Source of the DNA: Phycomyces nitens
Lineage: Eukaryota > Mucoromycota > Mucoromycetes > Mucorales > Phycomycetaceae
DNA length: 64,000 bases
NCBI GenBank assembly: GCA_022702545.1
Contig: JAHRBC010000001.1
Coordinates: 7,688,001 to 7,752,000 of the forward strand
Direction of reading: 5' to 3'
Below, piece after piece: positions 24,941-36,262 of the stretch. The position numbers were made by a program, and so were the translations under genes. Positions within the stretch are counted from its first letter, which is position 1. The number at the start of each line of letters is the position of its first letter. Under the pieces are notes generated by a model that searched no databases, was not told the origin of the DNA, and saw only the letters and a list, made by a program, of their open reading frames with translations.

Positions 24941-27548
24941 GTGTATATATATATGTATATATATTATATTATATATTTAAATGTATTTAAAGAATAAATA
25001 AATAAACAAAAGTCATATTTACCTGTATTTATATCTTGACCGTTTCCAAAAGGAAGAGTCATCTTTGGACGTGAGAAATTAAATGACAGGATTGTCAATT
25101 AAACACAGTCTTGATGGCTAAGGACCTGGAGCCCTAGACCAAAGATATTCGGACCATGTTACAGAGAAATACACTGGTCTCTTGATCTGTCCATTCAAAA
25201 TACATGCTGAATTAACAAAATACGAGTATATTTAGCCATGAAGATCTTGTTTCAATAAGAAAATCTATTGGAGTACAAGTGAATATAAATGATATATTTG
25301 TTACATCTTGGTTAGTGCTGGAGTATTGGAAAATATATACTCCAAGCCGAGTGAGCTGACAAAAACAATCAAAAGATAAGATCATTGGCCGACCATATGA
25401 TGAGAGTCTTGTCTTTAAGAAACTCTTGTTCACATATGCTTTATACATTTTTATTGTGAGATAATGCCAAGCCAAGACAGTATCTTGTAAAGCGCTTGTC
25501 TAGTGCCTGGTACTACATTTGGGTCTGATATCTATAAAAAACACACAACAATAGGATTTAAAGAGATATGGTATATTTATCACATCTTGACATATGCCCC
25601 GTCACCCCATTGCCCTATTGCAATATATCAAACAAAGAAGAGAATTGGTGTTGTTTGATGGTGTGCAAAGTTAATATTGTAAGAAGAAAAAAAGGTTCTG
25701 ATATATTGGATATGTCGACTGCTGCATTCCCAAGCCTGATCACATTAGCATTCAAGAGGGCAAGATAGACCTCATATTGCTATACATGTAATCATGTTAC
25801 ACCCCAACTGATAAGCAATATTTAAAAAAAAGCATGTAAGAGTAATGGGGTACTTGTCAATATCTGGTCAAAGGACCATGGATGATATTTGTATATAAGA
25901 TATCAGGCTGAGTCTATGCAGTATACCCACAAGTTGAAATGGGTACAACCCAAACCTTGGAGGCACATATTATAAAGAGATTCTTGTTAGGCTTATTGAT
26001 AAACCAAATTTGTGGTAAATTGAATCAATACAATACCTTGAGACCCCCTTTTGGTACGACACTAATACTGTGATTTCAATATTGTTTTCAATGATTATAT
26101 TAACTTGGTTTGCAGAAATCGAATCAAAGGGCTTAATTACCAAAAGAAACATGCCTTATCTCGAGATATCTAAAACTTTCTTTTTCTATAACCAACAGTG
26201 ACTCATATGTTTCAAATATTTATATATATATATATATCATATATACATAAAAATATAAAAGCAGCTGTTGATATCTCTCTTAACAAAATGTATTGATAAA
26301 TAATCCAGCGAATCGTCTGTGCACGATCGATAACAAAAATAATAATAAAAATAATAAAAATCGATTGTGACCGCATGTACTACGATGTGAAGAGTTCAGA
26401 GGGATATACTCTCGTCTTTTCCCCCGGGCTTATTGATTATAGGTTTGAATGCATGCAACAGTTTGTTATTTTATCCTCTATTTGAAATACAAAGGAGAGA
26501 TCGGATGATTTGAACCTAGAAAACAATACCACTTGAGCACAAATAAACTCACACAGGCATTTTTGGCCATATTAATCAGTAATTTCGGGGTTCCAGGAAC
26601 GCCCTACAAAGACTTGGAGTCATGTAGATGTGTTCACGGTCCTTTTGCTGAGTGCCTTTTTGATAGTGTGTATATTTGTTATTGATCCGCAGGAGTGCTT
26701 TTTCTCCTTTCCTATGAACCAATATTTTGCATTCCTCATATTAAAACTATATATATATATACATATATTATATTATTATTATTATAAGGCCTGTATTAGA
26801 CTGGATCCAGGCAAGATACAAAATCTCATCTGATGTTTTAAACAAAAATCATTGGCATTTTGCATATTAATTATATAAAAACCCCAGGATTATATTTGTG
26901 GCCATTTATTTTTTACTAATCGTTTTTGAACCACAAAAAGAGTAACTAGTCAAGGATTCCTTGTTGACTATTTCATATTAAACAGAATTCATTTATAACC
27001 ATCGCACGTGCTATTAAACATCTCTTTAATTTCATACCTTTCGAATGGCTGATGATTAGGAGTCGGTTGGAATGAGCACTATCATCAAAAACGAGCAATT
27101 CGTTGGCAAGACGACGGATTGTTAGGAGTAATCTCCAAGAGATATTAAGGGGTAGAGAATGGCAGGAGTTATAAAGCCCAGGAAACGGACCGTCAAGACG
27201 ATTGACAGAAGAAGGAGGACATGTGTTACCGTTTTCCTAGGTTTACCATGTAACCCCAAGGTTTACTCGCTTCTTATTTGTGTGTCATTTTCACGAGGGA
27301 ATCCTCACCTTACCGTGCCTAGAAAGACTCTTGTGACAGAGAAGGCTGCTGTTCTATCTGCATTTGTTTCATTCTTGTGTTTCGTCTTAAAAGAAGGGAT
27401 GACGGAGTAGTTTGCAAGTGCTTGGCTGATTGAAGAAATTACTACCTTGTCAGTCTTGGCTCTTTCCTCCAGTTTCTCTTTCTTTTTTTATTTATTTTTT
27501 TATTTAAAAAAAAAAACTATATATACACCTAATTTATTTTGCTGATCA
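24941..27548. other. Gene-poor AT-rich region
   Basis: Simple repeats (TA runs near 24945-24975, 26217-26250, 26750-26790; AAT near 26335-26360) and short noise frames. A plus-strand frame at 27159-27410 (83 codons, basic N-terminus 'KPRKRTVKTIDRRRRTC') is somewhat GC-richer but unrecognised. The last 120 nt are a T-rich leader for the next gene. Confidence 0.45.
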
Positions 27549-29066
27549 ATGATTGCCCAACGTATCATGTTACCTGACGGACAAAGCCTGGCAGACTTTG
27601 ATAGCCGCCACTCTCGTGTGGCTATGTATGGACCCTATCAACCCTCCATGCAGGCTGAGAGTGAAGAGTCTTCTGGACTGTGGGTCAGCCACCCACCAGC
27701 CCAGAGACACACCAGTGTCCAGCTAAAGAACTCGCTGATCGAACAGGCCACGGCAAGACTACGACGTCGACTTCTTGAGGAAGATCTTTTGGGTGTTGTT
27801 AACCAAGTCGACGATCTCCAGAGCCAGCTCGACATACTCCGCGCAGACGCTGCAGCAACCCTGGACGCAGTGAAGAAAACCAAGGACCAGCCCCCAAACG
27901 CTTCCAATCTTGATAACTCCCATGATTCCCAGATGAAAATGTTTGAAAGTCGCGCCGAGATGTTCAAGACGAACCTGACGATCCTAAAGACCAACCCGCA
28001 CGTGAAAGGCTCGGACGAACCAATCAAGATGACCCCTTCGACTTCCTTTACATCAACCCTGTCCAAGATGTCCTCCCTGTTCAGTCGTGCCAAGCGTCGA
28101 TTGTCGGTCGAAGCCAGCCAGAGCGAAGCAGAAGATGATGTGCCCCGTATGCAGCAGCCTGCACTGGACACCATGATTGCATGTGATCCGATGGCTGCCG
28201 ATGATGAAGCACAGCAGCGGCGACACCGACGACGCAGACGGGTCAGACACTGTCGAGAACGTTATCTCGAATTGATGCAATCGTACGACCAGGACTGGGA
28301 TCAGTCCGAGTCGCAAGCTAACGAACACCGGCTAGCCGAAGATGCTAGCGTCCTATCGTTCTCTAGCCACGCGAGCCAGGACATTGAGGCCGAGTACCTC
28401 CGCATTCTAGCAGCAAACATGCCTGCCACACCGTACTCTGACACCAGCTCCATCGTCTCGGATTTGCTTGTTGACCAGACCGGACACCATTCCCCGAGCC
28501 AGTATCCTAGCCTATCAAGCCCTTCCATAGCCGATGACCCATTGATGATTCCCTTACCCTTGACGATACCGCCACCCATCTCAATGGCCCCCTTTTTCCC
28601 TTTTCCAGACACAACTGACCCTAACCTCGACCACTGGTTGTCCGAGCAAGAGGCCCAGCATATCTATTCATCTCCACTAAATATATACCCCCCTACGCCA
28701 AATGGGCTCAACCCCCAAGTTCCCGAACGCAATGCGTTTGACGAAACCCTAAGCTATCTCGATCACCCAAGCTTTAATGCCTATGATATCAATCTTCTCG
28801 AAGATCTATACGAGCTCGTCAATGATCCCAACCTATCCCCATCAAGCCCATCAAGCCCATCAAGCCCACCCTTAAAGACCCAGTCATTTGTTGACTTTAA
28901 TCTCTTACAATGGTTACAGTTCCTATTGCCGACCTGGCTGTTCTTGGCCGCACAAGCAGGCTGGAAGTGGTACAAGTTTTTTAATGTTCTTGGACTTGCC
29001 CTCATCATCAGCCTTTTCAATGGCCCAGAAGAATTCAATTCGCCATCTCTTAAACCAGATCATTAA
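27549..29066 (+). CDS. Tail-anchored coiled-coil protein of unknown function
   Basis: A single 505-codon exon with markedly higher GC than its flanks and a real-gene composition. I do not recognise a family. Visible parts: a heptad-like acidic/basic helix at about residues 60-115 (RLRRRLLEEDLLGVVNQVDDLQ), a very basic patch near 226 (QQRRHRRRRRVRH), a long Ser/Pro-rich disordered middle, an Asp/Leu-rich segment, a (SSP)n run encoded by a tcaagccca microsatellite near 28847-28870, and one hydrophobic stretch near the C-terminus (FLLPTWLFLAA ... VLGLALIISLF). The pattern suggests a cytosolic protein anchored by its tail in an organelle membrane; this is inference. The ATG at 27549 is the first in the frame and follows a T/A-rich leader. 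Confidence 0.75.
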   Translation: MIAQRIMLPDGQSLADFDSRHSRVAMYGPYQPSMQAESEESSGLWVSHPPAQRHTSVQLKNSLIEQATARLRRRLLEEDLLGVVNQVDDLQSQLDILRADAAATLDAVKKTKDQPPNASNLDNSHDSQMKMFESRAEMFKTNLTILKTNPHVKGSDEPIKMTPSTSFTSTLSKMSSLFSRAKRRLSVEASQSEAEDDVPRMQQPALDTMIACDPMAADDEAQQRRHRRRRRVRHCRERYLELMQSYDQDWDQSESQANEHRLAEDASVLSFSSHASQDIEAEYLRILAANMPATPYSDTSSIVSDLLVDQTGHHSPSQYPSLSSPSIADDPLMIPLPLTIPPPISMAPFFPFPDTTDPNLDHWLSEQEAQHIYSSPLNIYPPTPNGLNPQVPERNAFDETLSYLDHPSFNAYDINLLEDLYELVNDPNLSPSSPSSPSSPPLKTQSFVDFNLLQWLQFLLPTWLFLAAQAGWKWYKFFNVLGLALIISLFNGPEEFNSPSLKPDH

Positions 29067-29311
29067 GACTTTTTCATATATATACCTATATATATATACC
29101 TATATATATATATTGTTTAACTTATTATAAAACACAAAACAACATAGAACACAACCTTTAACATCAGCATCAATAAATACCTTCATATGAACCGCAGCCT
29201 TTGTCGGAGGCGATGTCGGCAATTCAATAATTTTTCTTGCGAATATCTTCTTCCAAACCACCCATCCATCCTTCTCCTCCTCTCTCCCATCGTCTTTGAA
29301 CTTGACGTAAA

Positions 29312-30738
29312 ATGGTAAGAGACAGATCATCCACCTACCCAGACATCCATCCATCCATCCATCAATCAATCCATCAATCCATTCAAGACATTCAACTAAT
29401 CATCTTTTTCATCATTGAATCAATCTGTCATTGTTCTCCATAGTCGCACAGGTAAGAACCTCTTTACACTTGATCATTTTGCACATTGACTAAACCAAAT
29501 CTTTATTGTTTAGAAAATTCGAGGGTACATTCTAGCACTTTTGCCCAGCCGAGATCAATCAAACTTACCAACCATGTTTCTTTTTCTTAAAAATAGCTCC
29601 CCGTCACGGTCATTTGGGTTTCTCCCCTCGCAAGAGAACCAGATCTCACCGCGGTAGAGTCAAGGCCTACCCCAAGGATGACTCCAAGAAGCCCGTCCAC
29701 CTTACCGCCTTCTTGGGTTACAAGGCCGGTATGACCCACATTGTCCGTGATCTCGAGCGTCCCGGATCCAAGATGAACAAGAAGGAGATCGTCGAGGCCG
29801 TCACTGTCATCGAAGCTCCCCCCATGGTCATCATTGGTGTTGTCGGTTACGTCGAGACTCCCCGTGGTCTCCGCTCATTGACCACCGTCTGGGCCGAGCA
29901 CTTGTCTGAGGAGGCCAAGCGTCGCTTCTACAAGAACTGGTACCGCTCCAAGAAGAAGGCTTTCACCAAGTACGCCAAGAAGTACTCCGAGGGAGCCAAG
30001 GATGTCACCCGCGAACTCGAGCGCATCAAGAAGTACTGCTCCGTCGTCCGTGTCATTGCCCACACCCAGGTTGGCAAGGCCAGACTCGGCCAGAAGAAGG
30101 CTCACCTCACCGAGATCCAGCTCAACGGTGGTAACGTCTCCCAGAAGGTTGACTGGGCTCGCGAGCACTTTGAGAAGGAGGTCACCGTTGGCTCTATCTT
30201 TGAGCAGGATGAGATGATTGATGTTATCGGCACCACCAAGGGTCACGGTTTCGAGGGTGTTACCCACCGTTGGGGTACCAAGAAGCTTCCTCGCAAGACC
30301 CATCGTGGTCTCCGCAAGGTTGCCTGTATCGGTGCCTGGCATCCTTCCCGTGTCATGTACTCCGTTCCCCGTGCTGGTCAGCGCGGTTACCATCGCCGTA
30401 CTGAGATGAACAAGAAGATCTACCGCATCGCCACCGGTTCCGACAAGAAGTCTGGTTCCACCGAGTACGATGTCACCGAGAAGGTCATCACTCCCATGGG
30501 TGGTTTCCCCCACTACGGTGAGGTCAACGAGGACTTTGTCATCCTCAAGGGTTCCGTCTCTGGTGCCAAGAAGAGAGTCTTGACCCTCCGCAAGTCCTTG
30601 ACTGTCCACACCAAGCGTTCCGCCCTCGAGAAGGTCACCCTCAAGTTCATCGATACTTCCTCCAAGTTCGGTCACGGTCGTTTCCAGACCCCCGCCGAGA
30701 AGGCTCAGTTCTTGGGTCCCCTCAAGAAGGATCTTTAA
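29312..30738 (+). CDS. RPL3: Large-subunit ribosomal protein uL3
   Basis: uL3 sits at the peptidyl-transferase centre and is essential for 60S assembly. Four exons: 29312-29314 (ATG only), 29444-29451 (8 nt), 29514-29524 (11 nt) and 29597-30738. Together they give 387 aa, the same length as yeast Rpl3, starting [16 protein letters not shown], the conserved N-terminus. Without the three tiny exons the ORF would begin at an artificial upstream-frame start (29614) and lose it. Introns are 129, 62 and 72 nt, all GT-AG. The body shows the '[20 protein letters not shown]' loop and the W-finger region with '[10 protein letters not shown]'. Codon use is strongly biased (GTC, CTC, CGT, AAG, ACC), unlike its neighbours, as expected for very high expression. 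The first intron contains a CATC/CAAT microsatellite. Confidence 0.97.
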
Positions 30739-31140
30739 TTGTGTCCCTGATACGTTTAATAATAAATATGAGAAATATCATACTGTACAAAGCATAGTAA
30801 AGAAGCATCAACCATTTGAAAAATGAAAGTAGGTTTATATATGTATATATATATATATACATTTATATATATATATAAATGTATATTATACGAGTTTATA
30901 TTTGCAGGCCAGCCAAACAGGCCATTTGGAAAGTGCGATTTTTATATATACATATAATATATATAAGGTTGCAGGATAGAAGGGCCCCTTTTTCGAGTGA
31001 GAAACACGTCAGCTTTACTGTCCGCCAAGACGTTTGACACTATTTTTTCCCACCTTCACTCTTTATATTTCTCTTTGCTCCTTTCACAGCTATAGATCAA
31101 AAAAAGATATATATATATACATACATACATAACAAAAAAA
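30739..31140. other. Intergenic with long (TA)n palindrome
   Basis: RPL3 3' region and promoter of the PSP1-domain gene. At about 30836-30890 there is a nested TA-rich palindrome (ataCATTTA-TAn-TAAATGtat), able to form a cruciform or a hairpin in RNA. A second TA run at about 31106-31126 directly precedes the next start codon. Confidence 0.55.
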
Positions 31141-32462
31141 ATGTTGAGCTCACTACAGCACTCGGACCCCAAGCATGATCATTCAGACACTTCCTCTAGC
31201 AATTCACCCACTACTCCCAATGCAAACCCCAAACCAATGGCAGAGCTTGCCTGGCCCACACAATACATTGATCATCGCCCACCTCACTTTGGCTGGGCCC
31301 ACCATGGGTCCATCTGGACAGACCACCCACTCATATCGCCCCTTCTAGAAATTGACACCACTTTTACTCTGGATCAAAACAAGTCGAGTCTGATCGATCG
31401 TTATCCGCAGCCACGAAGAGAAAGTGCGCTCTATGCAGCCCTGCCGTCCATCTGGGCCGCACCTGATCCAGAATCAGAGCACCAACAACGCCGTTTCTCA
31501 GTAGCCGAGCCTCGTGTTGATTACTGGACTTCGTTGGCAAAGGAAATAAGGTAGACTATTGTGAGAATGATATGTACGGAATATAAACCTAATGTGATAC
31601 AATATTAACCCGGTTGTCTAAGCAGACCATTTGAGGAAATGTCAAGTGGTTTGGTGGGACGTCGCCACTCGGTTGCAGGACCATACGTGACCGCCCAAGA
31701 CCACCCGATGCTTACAGACAGCTATATACAACGCCAGGTCCTCAACAAAGACTTGCTGGACCATATTGATGAGTACCTTGGGCCCCGAGGTCCTCCTGGA
31801 TCTAGCTCATCTGAGCCAGTCCAGTCCTTGGGCAAGGGTGTGCTTCTGCAGAACTTTGACGATTCCAACTCACTCTATCGTGTGGAGTTCAAAGCCGGTC
31901 GAACCGAGGTGTGCTACGTGATAGAGGGACCGCAGCTCCCAAAGGTAGGCGATCTTGTCATTGTCGAGGCAGATCGTGGCCGTGATCTTGGAGTGGTTAT
32001 TGCCGATAGTCTCACGCCTGATGAAGTGATGGCCACACTTGGCCAAGGCGATGATGACAAACCACTACATTCCAAGGATGTTCATGTCAAGCGCCTTTAC
32101 CGCATCGCCACCCCAAATGAAACGAGCACCCTGGCCCTCAAGGAGCAAGATGAGGCCAAGGCTCTTGGTGTGTGCCAAGCCAAACTCAAGCAGAGAAATA
32201 TGGCTATGGAGGTCGTCAATGCAGAATACCAATGGTAAAGATGCCTTTTTTTGTGTGTGTGAATGTGTGCGTGTGTGTGAAGGCTTGTTTACTAATCATA
32301 ATCATAATCATAATTATATATTAATAATATAGGGATCGACGCAAGTTGACCTTTTATTTCGTGGCCGAGCAGCGTATCGACTTTCGTGAGCTGGTTCGTG
32401 AGCTGTTCAAGATCTACAAGACACGTATCTGGATGTGCGCTGTCAAGACAACCGACGATTAA
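31141..32462 (+). CDS. PSP1 C-terminal-domain protein
   Basis: Three exons (31141-31550, 31626-32234, 32333-32462), 382 aa. The C-terminal half (about 225-378) has the PSP1 signature: '[15 protein letters not shown]', '[19 protein letters not shown]', '[13 protein letters not shown]', '[44 protein letters not shown]'. This domain is shared by yeast Psp1 and Lsb-independent fungal paralogues and by bacterial proteins of the YaaT type; yeast Psp1 is linked to suppression of DNA polymerase alpha mutations and to RNA-granule proteins. The N-terminal half is Ser/Pro/His-rich and probably disordered. Both introns are GT-AG and keep frame; the second splits the conserved 'QWDRRK'. The molecular role is not established from sequence. 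Confidence 0.88.
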
Positions 32463-32673
32463 ATATATAGTAAATACCACTTCATACATTGCCTTTACCT
32501 TGAGCCTATCAAAAACGAATGATTGCCTTATGTTACAGGTTTTCTAGAACGCATTCCCCCTCCCCCCCTCAATCCATATTACCCCTCTTTGTTTCATCAA
32601 GCTAGAATTACCTGACTAGAATTAAAAATACAAATTAAATTCTGCAATGCTATAAAATAAATCACCAGAATTC

Positions 32674-32722
<49 letters not shown>

Positions 32723-33301
32723 GTCTTTTTTTTATTAAAGGGATTAACAAAATCTGGTTATTTTTTGTTTTTTGGCAAATGGGTATTTTTGTGTGATCAA
32801 CGGCTATTTTTCGCCCACTGAGAAGGATGGACGCCATGCCTAGGACAATTGTGCTGGGATATGGTTTTTTTTAGTGATATCAAACAAGGCTAGAGACATA
32901 CATCATGACGGGGCATCCAGTAGCCACATAGTTCGCATGTGGCTGGACATTTGATGAATAGACGGCAAAATGGAGGGTTCATAATGATAATATAGAGGAA
33001 AGAGAAGAAAGACAGAGTCTTGGTAGGTTATTTAATAGCTTTGGGCTATGCAACATATCTTTTGTGAATTATCTATCAAACTGCATGATTGTGCAAGAAG
33101 ATTAGCTATATACCGGTTACTTTTTGTTTATGAGATGACTGATATTTACATGTCTTTTTGAATATATGTGTATATATATATCTTTAAGAATTGCATGCCA
33201 GACATTGTTTGCCTAGCACCTGTTTTTTTTAAAAAAAAATAGGCTAGTCTATAGACTAATGATAATAATCACAATAATAATAATAATAATAATAATAAAT
33301 A
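32463..33301. other. Convergent intergenic spacer with (TGAT)n
   Basis: 3' regions of the PSP1-domain gene (+) and the Nem1-like gene (-). Contains a perfect ATTG/TGAT tetranucleotide microsatellite of about 11 units at 32676-32721 and an AAT run at about 33270-33298. No coding frame recognised. Confidence 0.6.
32676..32721. repeat. (ATTG)n tetranucleotide microsatellite
   Basis: About eleven uninterrupted ATTG (TGAT) units. A second, shorter array of the same unit lies at about 35056-35083, so the motif recurs locally. Confidence 0.95.
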
Positions 33302-34373
33302 CTAGTCTTCATGCTTCCTTAGCCGCAACACACTTCTCACATCAGCCGTAAACCTCAGTGCATCAAGAATGGGCAGTAGATCCAAGAGACACTCGTCGTT
33401 GGGGTTGGCCACCCATCCTGGCAATGAAATCCCGTTCTCTGAGATCAAACCAACACACACATACACACACACATATACATATACACACACAAAAAAAGAT
33501 ATAGAAAAGCACCGCTTTACAAGTCAGCCTTTTATTATTATTATTTGAGATTGTGTATTTTGGTAGGGTATCTGATAACTTGCCTTGAAAGAGTCCAAAT
33601 GCTTCCGGACTATTGTCTACCAAACACACCTTTGAGAGATCTGGCTCAGCAAGAGATATGTCCTTGAGAAAGTTGCCGTCCTGAACAATACATGCCTTTT
33701 TTGGAATTTAAAAAGATCCAAGGTTTGGTTTAGTGCTCCGTCTACCCCTTTTCTTGGTCTTTCCCCAAATCCAAAATAAAATCCTCAAAGACTTGCCTGT
33801 CGAAAGTATCTTTGCGAAATCACAGTCTGGCTCTGGTCTAGCCAATCGATGACAGGGTTCGCATACTCGGCCATTGAGGCAGTGTAGATGACAACCTTGT
33901 ACCATTGACTGATCTACAGTAATCATCAGCCCAGCTTTTCCTCATATTATCGCACGCCTTACCGTCTTGAGAAAGAAGTCCACGTGAGGCCTTTTGTAGA
34001 CCTCGTAAAGAAGACTCTGGCGCTCACTCTGGACCTCAATCGTCTTGCGCTTCACCGACCCATTCACACTACAGCCTGACTCGGGAGACCCGAGACGGAC
34101 GGAGTGGACCAAGGTCTCGTCAAGGTCAAGCACCAGGGTCTTGCCTTTGTAATACTGTAATTCTGCCCGGCTGACAGTTGCAGGCCGACTTTTGGGGCGA
34201 GTGAGAGCAAGAGGCCGGGAATAGAAGAACTGTCGAAAGTATTCGTATGCCAGTGCAATAAAGTGTAAAATAGACCCAAGAAACAGTCTGTCTCTCTTTC
34301 TCAGTATGATTGAGCTGCCGTTGTTTTGAGGCGACATTGCTGGTGGTGGTGATGATGAATTGAGGATGCTCAT
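33302..34373 (-). CDS. NEM1: Nem1/CTDNEP1 (Dullard)-type phosphatase
   Basis: Membrane phosphatase of the FCP1/SCP fold. Nem1 with Spo7 dephosphorylates Pah1 lipin at the nuclear envelope/ER and so controls membrane lipid versus storage fat. Exons: 34373-33963, 33913-33797, 33695-33584, 33438-33302 (258 aa). One hydrophobic segment at about 29-50; catalytic DLDETLVHS at 83-91; '[28 protein letters not shown]'; '[18 protein letters not shown]'; '[11 protein letters not shown]' carrying the second acidic motif; '[21 protein letters not shown]' tail. Introns 2 and 3 both begin with GC (AG|GCAAGT) rather than GT. Yeast Nem1 is longer at the N-terminus; this version has the short animal-like length. 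Convergent with the PSP1-domain gene. Confidence 0.9.
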
Positions 34374-34428
34374 TAAGTAAAAGAAAGAGACAGAAAAGAC
34401 CTGTCCAATTAATCGGTTTAATGGGTTA

Positions 34429-34470
34429 CCCCCCCTCCTTTCCCCACTCCTCCTCCCCCCACCCCCGGGG
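34429..34470 (-). promoter_or_regulatory. C-rich tract upstream of NEM1 (potential G-quadruplex)
   Basis: Runs of 7, 4, 6 and 5 C (G on the coding strand) lie within 42 nt, about 60-100 nt before the NEM1 start codon. Could be a G-quadruplex or a cluster of AGGGG/GGGGG factor sites; function is inferred. Confidence 0.4.
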
Positions 34471-36262
34471 GATTAATGGTCGACAAGAGCCGTCACTTGA
34501 CCCATACGCGGGGTTTTTATTCTGCATTTTCATAAACCCTTGGGGGACACCATTAGCGTACAACAATCAATAGGTAAAGAAAGAGTGAAAAAGAAGTTGG
34601 GTTTTGGGGATGAGAAAAAAAGCCTGGGAATATAAAGTCATTAGAACCACCAACCCTTGACATGTTTCAAAATACAATATTTTCACCAAAAAAAAAACGA
34701 CCAAGTGACAGACACTGTGGCACCCTTGATTGTCAAAGCACTTGATTTTATAGTGCAAGGACACTTTGGGGGTAAATGTTATTTAGACCATATACATTCC
34801 TAGCCACGAGTTTGCCCACCAATATCTGCTTTATTAATCTAAAACCACCAACATTTGACCATTACTTGCAAAACCTCCCAATCAGAGTATTGGTTCTGGT
34901 ACGTAAAAAGGTATATCATTTAAATTTACACTGGTCATCAACTATTCCTATTCTCTTTTTCTTTTTCTTCTTGTCGATACTTTTAGTATAGCATTCATCT
35001 ACTTGACATTTATAGGCCACCAGTTGGTGCACACACACACACACAAAAGGTTTAGATTGATTGATTGATTGATTGATTGATTGTAACTATTCAAGAATCA
35101 ATAGCCAGGCTATTGTCTATGCTTTTTGACTATTGTAGAGATCTCTGGAATAAATATAGTATATTTTATAAAAGCATGAATTGTTATTCCAAATATAGTA
35201 TTTTAATTCAGGATTCTTCATGATTTGCAAAGCCTATATACAGAGAGAAAAATATTAACATGTGTAATGTAACAGTACTGGACCTCAATATTCAATCGGC
35301 GCAACATCAGAGTTGCGTACTTGAAGCGCAATAAATTGTATTGCCGATCGATACTTTTTCTTCTTCTTTAAATAAAAAGAAAAATATTGAAAAGAGGCAG
35401 TTGGAGAATCTCTGCAACATAATACCTGTTCTTGTGCACTTACTTTACACTCTTTGCCCTGTACTGACCACAAAATTAAATGTATTTCATCATGACCAGT
35501 ATATAAATCTTATTTGGAGGACCGTTTGGCTTCGAGTAACGCAAATGTTTCCTTCAAAAGCAATAACCTTCAATCTACAAATCTACTGCTATCTTTAATT
35601 CTTATTTCGGACATCGGTTGAACAAAATCACCGAGAACGAGTACTGTACTTGGAAGCACAATGGATTTAATATACATATATATATAAATATATGCCCATA
35701 TACATCTCTTATACGCAGCAACAAAAGGATTTTGCTCAGCAGCACTTCATTTACGTAGCCACAGAATGGTTACCATAGAGACCTGCGGATGTGTAACCAT
35801 CAGACCCGCTCCCCTCCCCTCCCCCCTCCCCTCCCCCACTTCATTACACTAATCAAGTATAAACCACTCTTTTATATTATTTTGTAAGCATGATTGTCAA
35901 TTACTCATACACCCTATTGTTCAATTGAGCTGTTATTGATTAAAGGCTATTGTCACCAACATTTATGCTGGTGTTATACAATAATAAAACCATAAACAGA
36001 GAATGCTCGTGAAACACAGTAGTCAAGGTGCCCTTTTGACCTGAGCATCAAAAGGTATATCCAGTATCTATTTTACCAAAAGTCCTTACCGGGAAAACAT
36101 TGAGCTCCATTTGGGCCTGCCGTCAACAAGAAATATAAGCATGTAAAAAAAAAACTAGTGTTGCAGCCAGCTCAGGTTTCTTTTCGTTTTTAAGTTCCGA
36201 TCTACAGATAAAACCCACCAGCCCTTTTCAACCCCCCCAGTGTCTCTCACCTTTCTCTTGTA
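34471..36262. other. Intergenic region, NEM1 to EEIG1-like gene
   Basis: No coding frame recognised. Holds AC and ATTG microsatellites (35030-35083), a long T-rich stretch, and the CCCC/T tract at 35811-35837 described separately. Short plus-strand frames at 34776-34991 and 35341-35598 have no recognisable content. Confidence 0.5.
35811..35837. repeat. Five C-runs separated by single T (G4/i-motif candidate)
   Basis: Runs of 4, 4, 6, 4 and 5 C, each separated by exactly one T. On the minus strand this is five G-runs with 1-nt loops, the most stable class of G-quadruplex by established rules. Confidence 0.85.

Noticed and set aside
26490..26550. tRNA-like A-box and B-box motifs on the minus strand
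   Set aside because: GCTCAAGTGGTA and GGTTCAAATC are there, but only about 14 nt apart, too close for a tRNA or an intact SINE head.
27638..28328. Minus-strand frames of 178 and 91 codons opposite the 27549 gene
   Set aside because: Antisense shadows of a GC-richer coding exon; Ser-rich translation with no motif and no splice context.
29875..30675. 266-codon minus-strand frame opposite RPL3
   Set aside because: A shadow of the strong codon bias in RPL3: the third-position C/G pattern removes stops on the other strand. The Leu/Gly/Asp-rich translation matches no family.
32676..32721. Short regular repeat as a CRISPR array
   Set aside because: It is a plain tetranucleotide microsatellite with no spacers, in a eukaryotic genome.
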